DNA of 64,000 nucleotides from Edaphochlamys debaryana (lineage: Eukaryota; Chlorophyta; Chlorophyceae; Chlamydomonadales), in NCBI GenBank assembly GCA_016858145.1, contig JAEHOE010000143.1, positions 124,001 through 188,000 of the forward strand. The letters run 5' to 3'. The notes under the pieces are model-generated. The model worked only from the letters and a program-made list of their open reading frames with translations. It had not been told where the DNA came from and ran no database searches. This document shows positions 23,791-34,057 of this stretch, piece by piece (positions within the stretch are counted from its first letter, which is position 1; each line of letters starts with the position of its first letter). A program made the position numbers and the translations under genes.

Positions 23791-26700
23791 TTAGCTTGTA
23801 ACAGGACGTTGACGCTCCTTCCACCGCGCCTTAGCTTCAGCGAGGGCAGGCTTCAGGTCATCGGTGAAGTGAGAGGCAGGTTCCCAGGTGTTGTTATCAG
23901 CGGAGTAACCAGACCAGGACACAAGGTACTCAGCAACCGTACGCTTGCGCTTCCCCTTGCCATGAACCAACCGCTCACGGTAGTCCAGGATGCGGTCCAC
24001 AGTGAACAGCGGCTCGGTCTCCAGCCAGGCGACAGGACCAGGCTTGACGGCAGTCCCATCTGGCGGAGGGCGGTAGGGTTTGACCAGGGATACGTGAAAC
24101 GTGGGGTGCACGCGCATGTTGGATGGAAGCTCCAGACGCACAGCAGCAGGTCCCACCATCTTCACGACAGGGTAAGGCCCGACCCAGCATGGCAGGAGCT
24201 TACGAGAGCCAGAAGCTAGCGACCGCAAGTGCTGAGTGCTCAGCAACACCAACTGCCCAGGCGTGAACGTTACCGCCTTCTTCTTGGGGTTGACGTAGGC
24301 CACGGCGCGCTGTTGAGCAGCCTCCAGGCAGGACTTGGCGTCGGCGATGCGCTTGCTGAAGTCCACGACGAACTGTTTCGAAGCGGGAACAGAGGATTCG
24401 AGTTCACGCCACACAGGGAGGGCAGGGTTAAAGCCGTAGTTCAGGAAGAAGGGCGACTGCCCAGTCGAACGGTTAACGGCATTGTTGATGGCGAACTCAG
24501 CAGCAGTTAGGAACGAGTCCCAGGCAGCCTGCGTGCGGGAGGCGAAGTTTCTCAGGGTTTCACCAAGCACCCGGTTAACATGCTCAGTTTGGCCATCAGT
24601 CTGTGGGTGGTACGAGGTTGACAGCTTGGGCCGGGTGCCGCACAGGCGACACAGCTCTTGCCAGAAGGAGCTACGCCAAAGCTTATCCCGATCACCAACC
24701 ACATCTCTCGGAAAGCCATGCAGCCGTACGATGTTGTCGAAGAACAACTGCGCAGCTTCAGGGGCGGTACAGTTAACCGTCGTTGGGGCCAGGTGCACCA
24801 TCTTAGTCAGCTGGTCAACGAACACCAGAACGGTATCCCATCCCCGCTCCGTGCGCGGTAGAGCAGTCACGAAGTCCATGGAGACAGAATCCCAGGGCCC
24901 GTCAGGAATAGGCAAGGGTGTCAGAAGCCCGTGACCCTTCCCAGACAGGGCCTTGCTCACTTGACACGGATGGCAAGACTTAACGAACTCACGAGTGTCA
25001 CGGTCCATGGAAGACCACCAGAAGTGACGCTGCACGAGCTCCAGGGTACGCTTCTCTCCTGGGTGACCGGCAACGGGGTCAGAGTGAAAGCGTGAGATGA
25101 TGTAACGGCGCAGCTCAGGATCAGCCGACACCACGACACGGCGTCGCCCAGAGTCATCGGCATCAGCCTGAAACCACAGCCCATTCAGGTTCTCGTACAC
25201 ATCAGTGTGCAGAGGATCAGCAAACCAGTCATCCGCAGCGTAAGCACCCTTCAGGCGTGCGGCCAGGTCCAGTGACTCATCTGGGGTCAACTCTGGAGGA
25301 AGGCCAGCGACAGGGAAGCGAACGTCCAGAGCCAGCCCATCAGCGTCACCAGGCGTGCGCGGGCTTGACGCAGCTAGAGGCGCCCGTCCAGTTGGCGAAG
25401 CCTCTCCAAGGCACGTTGGCTCCTGGGTCTGCGGGTCAGGACCAGGGTCAGAGTCAGGCGTCACAGCAGCCTCTGGCACAAACGCCAGGAGCTGGGGTGG
25501 TGGCGAGCTTGTGTCGCTTTTGCCCCCCCAGAGGCTCAGCGTTACCTCCCTGTGGTGCACTGTCAGCCGAGCGCTTCGCCTGCCGTCGGGTGGTCACCTG
25601 GGACAGAGAGAGACCAGCCAAGGTTAGGCGTGCAATGCGAGCCACCTTGAACGACGGATGCCGACTGAGCGCATCTGCAACGCTGTTCGTGCAGCCCTTC
25701 ACATACTCCCATGTGAAGTTGAAGCGCGCCAGGTATTCCATCCAGCGTGCTTGACGCCGGGACAGGGTCGGCACACCCTGCAGAAAGGTGTTGGGGGCGT
25801 GGTCAGTTTTCACAGTAAACTGAGCACCCTCAACGTAACAGCGCCACTCCCTCAGCGCTTCAACCACAGACAACAGCTCCTGTTCGCCTGTCGTGTAGTT
25901 GCGCTCAGCAGGGGTGAACTTCTTGCTGGTGAACGCAATGGGGCGCCCGTCCTGCAAGATGCACGCTCCAATACCCTCCTTAGACGCGTCCGCCTGGAGC
26001 TCGATGCGGTAAGGGAGCGAGGGGTCCGGAAAGGCCAGCACCACGTCCGACACGATGGCGTTCTTGATTGCCTCGAAGGCGGCCTGACACTCAGGGGTCC
26101 AAGCGGCAAGAGACAGGAACGCACCAGCACGTGTTAGGGCGGTTAGGGGTGCCGCTATGGTCGAATAGCGCGCAATGAACTTGCGGAAGTAATTGGTCAG
26201 GCCCAGAAACGACCGCAGTTCCCCCAGGTTAGCTGGCGTTGGCCAGTCGCGCACTACCGCAATTTTCTTAGGGTCCATGCGGATCCCGTCGGCAGACACA
26301 ACGTGACCCAGATACTCCACCTGAGTCTGCGCCCAGTGGCACTTGGAGGCCTTGGCGTGCAGCTTGTGGTCACGCATGATGGCCAGGACTTCTCGTAGAT
26401 GGGCCAGATGCTCATCGAGAGTCTTGCTGAAGATGAGACCATCACTGCGGGGACCAGCGGTGGAGGACAGGGGAGGGAGCGTGAGCGGACCAAGCAAGGG
26501 GGACGCTGATCAGGCGGCTTGCCCAGCACGCGCACACTCACTCCAGATAGACGGCCATAAAACCCCGCGTAATGCACGGCCAGAAAATGTTTGCCATACA
26601 CTCAGAAAAAGTTGCTGGGGCGTTGGAAAGGCCGAACGGAAGCACGGTGTACTCGAAGTGCCCAAGAGGAGTGCTGAAAGCTGTCTTTGGTATGTCAGAG

Positions 26701-28565
26701 TCGGCTATCCTGATCTGGTTGTAGCCCTGGACCAGGTCAATCGAGCTGAAGTACGAGCTGCCCCGCAGTTTATCGAGCAGGTCGTCTATCCGGGGAAGTG
26801 GGTAGCGGTTCTTGATGGTGCGGGAGTTAAGCCCTACACACAACAAGTACCAGGAAAGGGGGTCAGCGCGGTTTTGCCTAAGAGAGCCTAAGGTCCAGGG
26901 AGGGCTGCGGAGAGCTAAGCTATGTGGGCGGAGTACACCGGCCAGACAGGACCCAAGACCCAGAATTACCGCGGTAATCGATACACATCCTGCCCGGAGG
27001 GAAACAGAGGGGAAACCAAGGGGTTGAGCACACAGGCTACGACAACACCCCTGCCCCAGCCCCCCAGAGCACCTGAGAGTGCCGTCCTTCTTCCCGACGA
27101 AGAGGATGGGAGAACACCAGGGAGATGTGCTGGGCCGGATCATACCCTTAGCCAGCAGGTCTTGGACCTGACGCTTGACCTCCTGCAGCTCGACGGGGCT
27201 GAGGCGGTACTGGCGCTTGGCGATGGGTCGGGTACCGGGTTCAAGGTCGATGGTGTGTGACACTGGCCGCATAGGTGGAGGCCCAGTAATGTCAGCGAAC
27301 ACCTCCTCGAACTCGTCCAACAGGGCCTGAACTGGGGGCTCGTTGGGTTCAGAGGCCGAAAGGGCAGCGTTAATGGGCACACGTTGGCGCAACAGAACGC
27401 CGTGGGCACCTTTACGCAGCTCACAAGCAGCTTCTCGACGGCCTATCGGAGTGGGCACGGCTTGCGCACGCATGGCAGAGAGGGCCAAGTTGCAGCTAGG
27501 CCGGTCCTCGTCAGCATGTTCCTCTCCCTCCCCCTCAGAGGCGGGCTTGGGCGCAGGCAGGAAGCGCACAGTAGCAGAGATAGAGCCTTTGCGCAGACGC
27601 AAGAGACCCTCACCCAGGCATACCTCAGCAAGTAGGGAGCGCAGGGTGGATGAGCCCAGGACGTAGGCGACAGGGTCCAGCAGTCCTGAAAGCACAAAGG
27701 GGCGAGCGGTGAAGTGCAGGGTACCCAAGGACAGGCGCAAAGTAACCCGGCCCTGAATGGCTTGGCGCCCCCCATCAGCAAGGGTGACATGGGTGTGCGA
27801 CGAGGCATCGATCTGCAACCCCAAGCGCTTCACCAACTCAGCTGAGATGAAGTCGTGACTGGCACCAGTGTCGACCAGGGCAAGGGTCAGCACCCGACCA
27901 GCACGAACCTCGATCACAGGTAGGTCAGAGTCTGCGGAAGTGGCACAGACTTGCAGAGCGGAAGCAACAGGGGCAGGGTTAGCGCAGGCAGAGACGTCCT
28001 TTGCAGAAGGTGCGTCGTACCAGACCTCACACGCATGCGTCAGGGCAGGCAGAGGCTCAACGCTACCCGTCAGAGACAGCCCGTTGAACAGTTGCTCCCC
28101 AGCAGCAAAGCGCGCAACGCGTTCCATACCAGAAAGGAGCGAAGCAGTCTTGCTGGAGCGTAGCAGGTAGGCCGGCAACAGGATGGCGATCGAAGTTGAA
28201 GGGGTCTCGTGGCGCCATCGACGGTACAGTTGTAGCCCAGACTGCAGCTCTTTCAGGGTGTTAGGAGTGAACCAGACAGAATGACCTCGAAGACGGACAG
28301 AAGAGTCAGCAAGCCGGCGAGGCACCTCAACATTACAGTCCGCCGTGAACCCAGCACGCAAGGTGCTCAGATCAAATGTCAGAGGTTGCCGGATTGCCTT
28401 CTCGACTTGAGCCAGTACATTGGGACGCACTGCTCTATGCATGCGCCACGAAGGCCATGCCTTGGGGCCAGGTGCCGCCGTTGCATCAGTATCCGTCTTC
28501 AGATCAGCAGCACAGACCGCCGACTCAGGGGGACGCACTCCCTCCGCACTCCCCTGAGCAACCCC
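23791..28565 (-). CDS. pol: pol polyprotein of the retroelement: protease, RT, RNase H, integrase, chromodomain
   Basis: Five coding blocks join in phase to 1461 aa: 27073-28565, 26970-26989 (20 nt), 26542-26833, 25546-26444, 23791-25472. Domains in order: an unrecognised N-terminal region; aspartic protease [10 protein letters not shown] (27849-27878); RT with [27 protein letters not shown] and VYLD|DGLIFSK; RNase H ([21 protein letters not shown]); integrase with an HHCC finger (FHSDP..HPG...CHPCQ), first Asp in SMDFVTALP, second in GDRDKLW and Glu in [12 protein letters not shown] (CWVGPYPVV); chromodomain ([17 protein letters not shown]). No disabling mutation is seen once introns are removed. 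No ATG opens pol; it continues the gag frame after UAG. Confidence 0.88.
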
Positions 28566-30170
28566 CTAGGCGCGCTTGCCCTTGCCCTTCTGGCCCTTGC
28601 CCTTGCCCTTGCCGTTGAACTGGGGGCACGAGTCCACGCGGTGGCCCGAGTTGCCGCAGCGCAGGCACTCGCCGTTGTACTTGCGCGTCAGGTACACCTT
28701 GCGGGTGCACTTGAACATGTCGAGGACCTCGTTCAGGTCCAGGCCCTTGGCGGTGGCGCTCGCAAACATCTCCTCCAGCGACGGCTTGGTGGCGGCGGCG
28801 GCCAGCTTGGGCTTCTTGGCCGTGTTGCCGTCCTGAGGCCGGGAAGGAGGGGCGGGGCGCAGAGCAGCAACACGAAGGCGGTTATGGTGCGTGGCATCAG
28901 CGCCAGCTTTCAGGCGACGCTCTTGCTGCAAAGCGTGAGAGCACAGAGCAGCGTAGGAAGCGAAGCTGAGGCCTTCGGTTGGGGCAGCACAGGCACGGGC
29001 AAGCTCGGGGTTAGCTTGAAGACCGTCAAGAAACCAGGAGATCTTTTCACGGTCCACCATATCAGGGATGGTGGTAAACAGGGCATCTAGGCGCGACTGG
29101 TAAGCAGCTACGGAGTCACCGCCAGACTTCAGGTGGTGAGCCCCCTCCTTCAGACGGAGGAAGGTCTCCTGCTCGCGTGACCGGATTTGAGGGCAGAACC
29201 GCACGCGCAGGGCCTCGATCAGGTCGTCAGGGGTATAGGACCCGGGCTGACGCGCAAGGGTCCAGGAGTCATGCCACTCGCGGGCAGGACCCCGCAGAGA
29301 GGCAGACAGGACTAGGAGCCGGGCGCTCGCTATCTGCTCAGACGTGTGCCCCAGAGTGACGCACTTCAGATAGCAGTCCATGTCCCGGAGGAAGGCACGA
29401 ACCCGCTCAGGAACAGCAGGTTTCTTAACCCCATCCAGGTCAAGCACAGGCGCTTTGACCACGCCCTTAATCACCTCCGAGCGGTGCGAGGGGCCGGAGG
29501 TGGACGGTCCCGGGCCGCCGTTGTCCAGCTCCTGGATGCCCTCTGCACGGACAGGGGGTGGGGCGGCAGCATTTGGGTTAACCGGAACGTGTTGTCCGCC
29601 GTCGGCGTGGGGGACGGGAGGGCCCCCAGCAGCAGGGGCTCCCACGTCAGCAGCAGGAGGCGCAGCAGGGACCGCAGCAGCAGGCGCAGGTGCAGGTGCA
29701 GGTGCAGGTGCGGGTGCAGGCGGCGGTGCAACGGGGATAGGTTGCACGTTCGCCTGGGGCAGGAAGGGAGGCTGGGCAAAGGGGGCCATGAACGGGGGCG
29801 CAAAGGGCATTCCGGGCATGGCTCCGTACATATACGGCATGTACCCCAGCATCTGCTGAAACATCTGCGCTGCAGCTAGCGGATTGAACTGTGCCCCAGG
29901 TTGGTTGGGCCCAGCCGCAGGAGGCTGGAGAGCAGCAAACAGGCCAGGTGCTAAGGGACCGGGAACAGCGGGCGGCGGGGGATTCGGTACGCCCGCACCG
30001 CCAGCACCAGCACCAACAGCCGGGCCGCCGGCAGGCCCGGCGCCCGCACCACCAGCAGCAACCCCCCCAGGCGGAGGCTGCTGTTGCTGTGGCTGGAGAA
30101 CGGCCGGCGGAAGACCATCCCCATCGGCATCGACCCCAGGCGGTCCCGGGTTCGCAAGCTGATCAGCCAT
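28566..30170 (-). CDS. gag: gag polyprotein of the retroelement (capsid plus zinc knuckle)
   Basis: 534 codons from ATG 30170 (MADQLANPG...) to UAG at 28568-28566. The N-terminal third is Pro/Ala/Gly low complexity. The centre is a retrotransposon capsid-type region (REWHDSWTLARQPG, then IEALRVRFCPQI, then SVAAYQSRLDALFTTIPD). Near the C-terminus CLRCGNSGHRVDSC is a canonical CX2CX4HX4C knuckle, followed by a Gly-Lys repeat tail (GKGKGKGQKGKGKRA). The next open frame, pol, is in the same frame directly after the UAG. Gag packages the element RNA into particles in known relatives. Confidence 0.9.
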   Translation of the reverse strand: MADQLANPGPPGVDADGDGLPPAVLQPQQQQPPPGGVAAGGAGAGPAGGPAVGAGAGGAGVPNPPPPAVPGPLAPGLFAALQPPAAGPNQPGAQFNPLAAAQMFQQMLGYMPYMYGAMPGMPFAPPFMAPFAQPPFLPQANVQPIPVAPPPAPAPAPAPAPAPAAAVPAAPPAADVGAPAAGGPPVPHADGGQHVPVNPNAAAPPPVRAEGIQELDNGGPGPSTSGPSHRSEVIKGVVKAPVLDLDGVKKPAVPERVRAFLRDMDCYLKCVTLGHTSEQIASARLLVLSASLRGPAREWHDSWTLARQPGSYTPDDLIEALRVRFCPQIRSREQETFLRLKEGAHHLKSGGDSVAAYQSRLDALFTTIPDMVDREKISWFLDGLQANPELARACAAPTEGLSFASYAALCSHALQQERRLKAGADATHHNRLRVAALRPAPPSRPQDGNTAKKPKLAAAATKPSLEEMFASATAKGLDLNEVLDMFKCTRKVYLTRKYNGECLRCGNSGHRVDSCPQFNGKGKGKGQKGKGKRA

Positions 30171-30724
30171 CACTCACCGAGGGCGATCAGGTGCGCCTTG
30201 GCGGCGCAGAGCGAGCCCTGCAGCGACTCGCGCGTCGCGCGGTGGCTCGCCGGGGTGACGAAGAGCAGGTACTCGCACCAGATGATGTACTTCTCGAGCA
30301 GCTTCTTGTTGGAGATGAAGCAGGCCACGCGGACGGCCTTCTCGCAGCACCTCGGCTCGGCCTCCTCGGCGAAACCGAAGTCGCCCCCGTCAGATCCGGG
30401 GTCAGCCTCGTCGGCCTCGGGCTCGGCCACCGGCTCAGCCGCAGCCTCAACCTCGGCTCCAGCCGCCTCAGCGCAGGCAGCCGGGTCGGCAGCGAACTGG
30501 TTCTCAGTGACCAGCGCGTTGCCGTCTACAGGGAGGGCGAAGGCGGCCAAATGGGTGAGAGCGAGAACAGAGACGAACTGTGATGAGCGTTCGTTGAGAA
30601 TGCGCAAGCAGTCCCAACGCTAGGCGTGACGCGCAGCTTGCGAGCAGCAGCACTAGATTGTGATACCCTCGGCAATGGCGTCCTCGAGCTCGTAGTCCAG
30701 CGGCTCCTCGTTCTCAAGCGACAT
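30170..30724 (-). CDS. ORF0 of the retroelement, unknown function (137 aa, one intron)
   Basis: ATG at 30724 opens MSLENEEPLDYELEDAIAE; exon 1 is 30667-30724, ending GAGG|GTATCAC. A 141-nt intron (30526-30666) ends CCTGTAG, and exon 2 (30170-30525) restores phase. The chain is acidic (Glu/Ala/Pro/Asp) in the middle, then has a Cys-containing helical C-terminal part (RCCEKAVRVACFISNKKLLE, then YIIWCEYLLF). Its TGA overlaps the gag ATG by one base (TGATG). I do not recognise a family. Without splicing, exon 1 stops at TAG soon after the donor. Confidence 0.6.
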
Positions 30725-30751
30725 TTTGCACGCAACCAGCGTCCCGGCTAC

Positions 30752-30837
30752 CACTTGTACTGCGGAATAGCGCAGCGAACAAGAGGATAGGTCCGGGCCA
30801 GGTTGCCGGATGCTGATCCCCTGGACGTCGCACAACA
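30752..30837 (-). repeat. Right terminal inverted repeat of the retroelement
   Basis: Partner of 23226-23311, 84 of 86 positions matching by hand alignment. The ORF0 start codon (30724) lies only 27 bp inside this repeat, so the repeat probably contains the promoter or 5' UTR. Confidence 0.93.
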
Positions 30838-31024
30838 AGTATAACATTCCTTGATTGCAGTACTTGTGTTCCACCATGCATGGCACGCACCCGCGCCTGT
30901 CGAGCTTTTGTCTCTTGCGTTCTAGGGGAGAGCTATCTACTCTACATCATGTGCGCATGCAGAACGGGAGCATGCCATGCATCGTCCGCAGGCGAGCCAT
31001 GCATGAGTCTCAACGGCCGAGCCC

Positions 31025-34000
31025 TCAGCAGGCCGCGACGCCCCAGTGGCAGGCCAGGTAGATGGGGGAGGAGTTGGCGGCCTTGGTGCCGCCCACACGC
31101 GCGGTCATGGTCGTGTTGGTGCCCTCAGCGCCCGGGATACCAGTGATGGTGGCCGTGGGGAACTGCGAGCGGAGAGGCGAGGAGCGAAGGGAGCAAGCTA
31201 AGCAAAGAGCGCGTGCGTGGTTCGGCCGGCGGCCACGCTGCGTGGCTGCTAGCCCACGCACGAGCGCGCCTCGCTTGCTTAGGCCCACGCTCACCTGGCC
31301 GGGGTTGAAGTTGGGCATGGGGGTGTAGCTGGCGTAGACGTGGGCCTGGTCCACCACGGCGGTGACGTTGGCGTTGTTGCGGATGAGCAGGGAGCAGGAG
31401 GCGGTCACGAAGGTGGCGTTGACGGCACGACTGCGTGGGGAAGGGATGGCGGGCGGGGCGCATAAAGAAGAGAGAGCTGCTGCGCTTAGCTGCGCTTTGC
31501 TAGGGCGCCTCCAGCTCAGCTCAACCTCAGCTAAGGCCAGGGCGGGGCTGGCCGGCCTGCTTCAGCTCGCTAGGCAAAAGGGCAGCGCGGCAGCCGCCAG
31601 CTCCAACCCAACCGCATCAGCATCTATCAGTGCATCACTAGTGCTCACACTTGGATAATGACGCCGCCGACGTCCCAGCCCCTGCGAGGGTCGTTCTTGG
31701 CACAGCCAGCGCAGCCGAAGGGGCCGGCGGCGATGGTGGTGGCAGTCGTGGCGGTGGTGAAGGTCTGGCCGGACGACGGGGTAGTGATCGTGAAGTAGCC
31801 GCCCCACCTGCAGGCGGAGGGGCACAATTGTTCACCTCAGCGAAGGGGGGCCGACGCTACAGAGCTGCTGTTTGTAAGTGTGGCAGGTGCGCAGGTGTGG
31901 CAGGCCTGCAGCGGCCCTGGCTACATTGGCATGCGTCGTCGGTCATGCCCTTCCTTCCCACCAACGAGGTTTGGGACTACCGGTACACAATGCTAGTGGC
32001 AACTCTGACCGGAAAGCTGGCTGTGCGTGACCCGCAAGCTCCTGCTGCAGATCCACACCAGCGAGGCGCTATTGGGCTCACTTGTCAGAACCGGCATCAG
32101 TGATAATCGTTTGGAGAGGGTTCCAGGTGAAGAGGGGGGACGACGAGGCCGCGGGAGATCCGGTGGTGAACTTGAAAGTGGGCACAGTGGTCCCCGGCTG
32201 GGCCTCGCCAGTGCTGCCTGTGGGTCCAGGGACAGGGCACACGGGAGTTTGGGGACAAGCGACGGGGGCCGCCCGAAACACATCGCAGGTTGAGGTTCCT
32301 AGCTCAAAACTGTGATTCATTCTGCTTGGCACTCGCTCCTAAAATACATACACATGTCGACGGTAGAACTCACGAGGAGCGGCCCAGATGGTGTCATTCG
32401 CGCAGGCAGGGGGAGAGGGCGGAGGCGTAGCTGTGTTGTCGCCAACGGGAGCGACAGGCGGGGGGCTCGGAGGAGGGGGGGGCGGGGGGCTGGGAGGCGG
32501 GGGGCTGGGAGGAGGGGGAGGAGGAGGGGCGGCGGCGGCGGGCTGGGGGGCGGGGGGCTGGGAGGAGGGGGCGGCGGCGGGGGAGGAGGGGGGCTGGGAG
32601 GAGGCGGGCTGGGAGGCGGCGGGGGAGGAGGGGGCGGAGGCGGGCTTGGGGGAGGGGGGCTCGGGGGCGGAGGCGGAGGAGGGGGGTGGGGGAGGGCTGG
32701 GGGGCGGCGGGCTGGGGGGTGGCGGGGGAGGAGGGGGCGAGGGAGGGCTGGGCGGAGGGGGGCTGGGAGGCGGGGGGGGGAGGAGGGGGGCGGGGGAGGG
32801 CTGGGCGGAGGGGGGCTCGGGGGCGGCGGGGGAGGGGGGCTCGGGGGCGGCGGGGGAGGGGGGCTGGGAGGAGGCGGGGGAGGCGGGCTGGGCGCCGGGG
32901 TACAAGACGTGATGGTCACGGTAAAGTCGCAGACGCTGCCCTGAGCCCCGCAGCCTCCGCCGCCACCGCAGCAGCCGCCGTTGTTGGGGCCAGAGCAGGT
33001 GACGGCTCCGTCCAGGTTTCCGTCATGGATCTGGGGACGCGGACATCGAGGGGGGCGGCGGGGGGCGGGGGTCGGGGGTAGGGGACGGGCGGCACGACCC
33101 TCTACCGGTACGACCCTCTCAGGTTCCGCATGGAAGCAACCGCCCCAGCCGTGTCGCTGTAGCTGTATGCGTGCCTCGCCCACTTGCCTGGGCCTGGAAG
33201 CTGGTCAACGTGTTCGAAATGTAGTAGCCGATTGCCGTGTCATCGTTGCAGGTGTTACCGTTGATGGTGCCGGCGCAGGTGCTGTTGTCTAGGCTGCAGG
33301 CTCCGGGGGCTAACTCGCGGCAGCAGAACCACCTGGGGGGCGGGGCCAGGGAGGGGCGTACCGGGAGGGAGTGAGTGCGTGCGTGTCTCCGCTGGTGAGC
33401 CGGGCCGAGGCGGGTGCACGCCGTGAGAGGCGCGTGTCTTGCGTCCCACCCCACCCCCCCCCGCCCTCCCACCCCCGGCCAGCCATCTCTCAAGACGGCC
33501 TTTCCACTCACGAGATGGTGCCAGACTTGCAAGTGGCCATGTTGACGGTTACATAGTTGTGCGTCGAGTTGTAGTAATTGCACGTGGCGGTGACGCACGT
33601 TGCCAGGCTGCGGGGAGGAAGATAGCAATGGGGGCGCTCTCGTCGTCATCAGCGGGTGAACGACAGCATGCAAGGTAGTAGATGCGTCGCCGCTCCTTGG
33701 CTGAGACGGCAAACTCCACGGGCACGGCCCCAAGCTAGGCGGGAACTTAGCCCATGTACACGTGCTCTATGTAGGCCTGCCGCTCTCACCCACGCACCCA
33801 TACATCCAAGCCGTCTATCTGGGCCCAACCCCCCAGCCAACGAACGAACAGACCCGGACTCACTTGGAACAGGCGAAGGAGCAGGTCGGCCCGCCCTGCA
33901 TCAGCTTACGGCCAAAGTACGCAGGGAAGTCGGCCGTGTCGGCGACCTCGCCCTTATGCTCCTCGAGGCCACGGCGTGCCGCCTCCCCGATGGGGGCGCT

Positions 34001-34057
34001 CGCGAGTGCGACCACCAGCAAGGCGACGCCAAGCACTGTTCGAAGGCTTGACAACAT
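31025..34057 (-). CDS. Secreted Ser-Pro-rod glycoprotein A (pherophorin-like), rod exon out of frame
   Basis: Probable extracellular-matrix hydroxyproline-rich glycoprotein. Exons: 33864-34057, 33512-33607, 33188-33332, 32374-33030, 32082-32298, 31649-31807, 31295-31430, 31025-31162. It starts with a signal peptide (MLSSLRTVLGVALLVVALAS), then a Cys-rich N-terminal domain with N-glycosylation sites (NST, NGN), a rod of SPPPPPP units, and a C-terminal domain (WGGYFTITTPSSGQTF ... YLACHWGVAAC). The intron after exon 3 uses a GC donor (CAG|GCAAGT). The total is 1742 nt, not a multiple of three: the rod exon (657 nt) is out of phase with exon 5, while copy C (703 nt) is in phase. Gene A is therefore frameshifted, or the repeat is misassembled. 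Confidence 0.75.

Larger units (their letters stand above)
23226..30837 (-). mobile_element. Intron-bearing chromovirus-like retroelement flanked by terminal inverted repeats
   Basis: 7612 bp, coding strand minus. Both boundaries are exact because the empty target CACATTATAACATTCC is present at about 36957-36972 and 43087-43102. The element begins TGTTGTGCGACG and ends CGTCGCACAACA, flanked by ATTAT (23221-23225) and AGTAT (30838-30842), a probable 5-bp target duplication with one change. The ends are 86-bp inverted repeats with two mismatches. I see no direct LTR and no polypurine tract before the 3' end. Order of genes: ORF0 (137 aa), gag, UAG, pol (protease, RT, RNase H, integrase, GPY/F, chromodomain). 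Five introns are needed for open coding. The domains are those of Ty3/gypsy chromoviruses; the ends are those of a DNA transposon. Confidence 0.85.

Noticed and set aside
26834..27072. Reading the extra ~77 residues in RT as a protein insertion
   Set aside because: It deletes the conserved MCIDYR block, whereas splicing restores the block exactly and in phase.
23226..30837. Calling the element a standard LTR retrotransposon
   Set aside because: The ends match as inverted, not direct, repeats, and I found no direct repeat near both ends by eye. A computed self-alignment could still overturn this.
32299..32373. Acceptor TTTTAG or CACAG for the intron after the rod exon
   Set aside because: The first leaves an intron of about 33 nt; the second gives a stop in the phase of copy C. 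CTAG at 32299 fits phase and length (75 nt).
32317..33183. Taking the end of this frame (…FRSECQAE) as the true C-terminus of glycoprotein A
   Set aside because: It is an out-of-frame reading past the exon donor; downstream exons encode the proper C-terminal domain, as in intact copy C.
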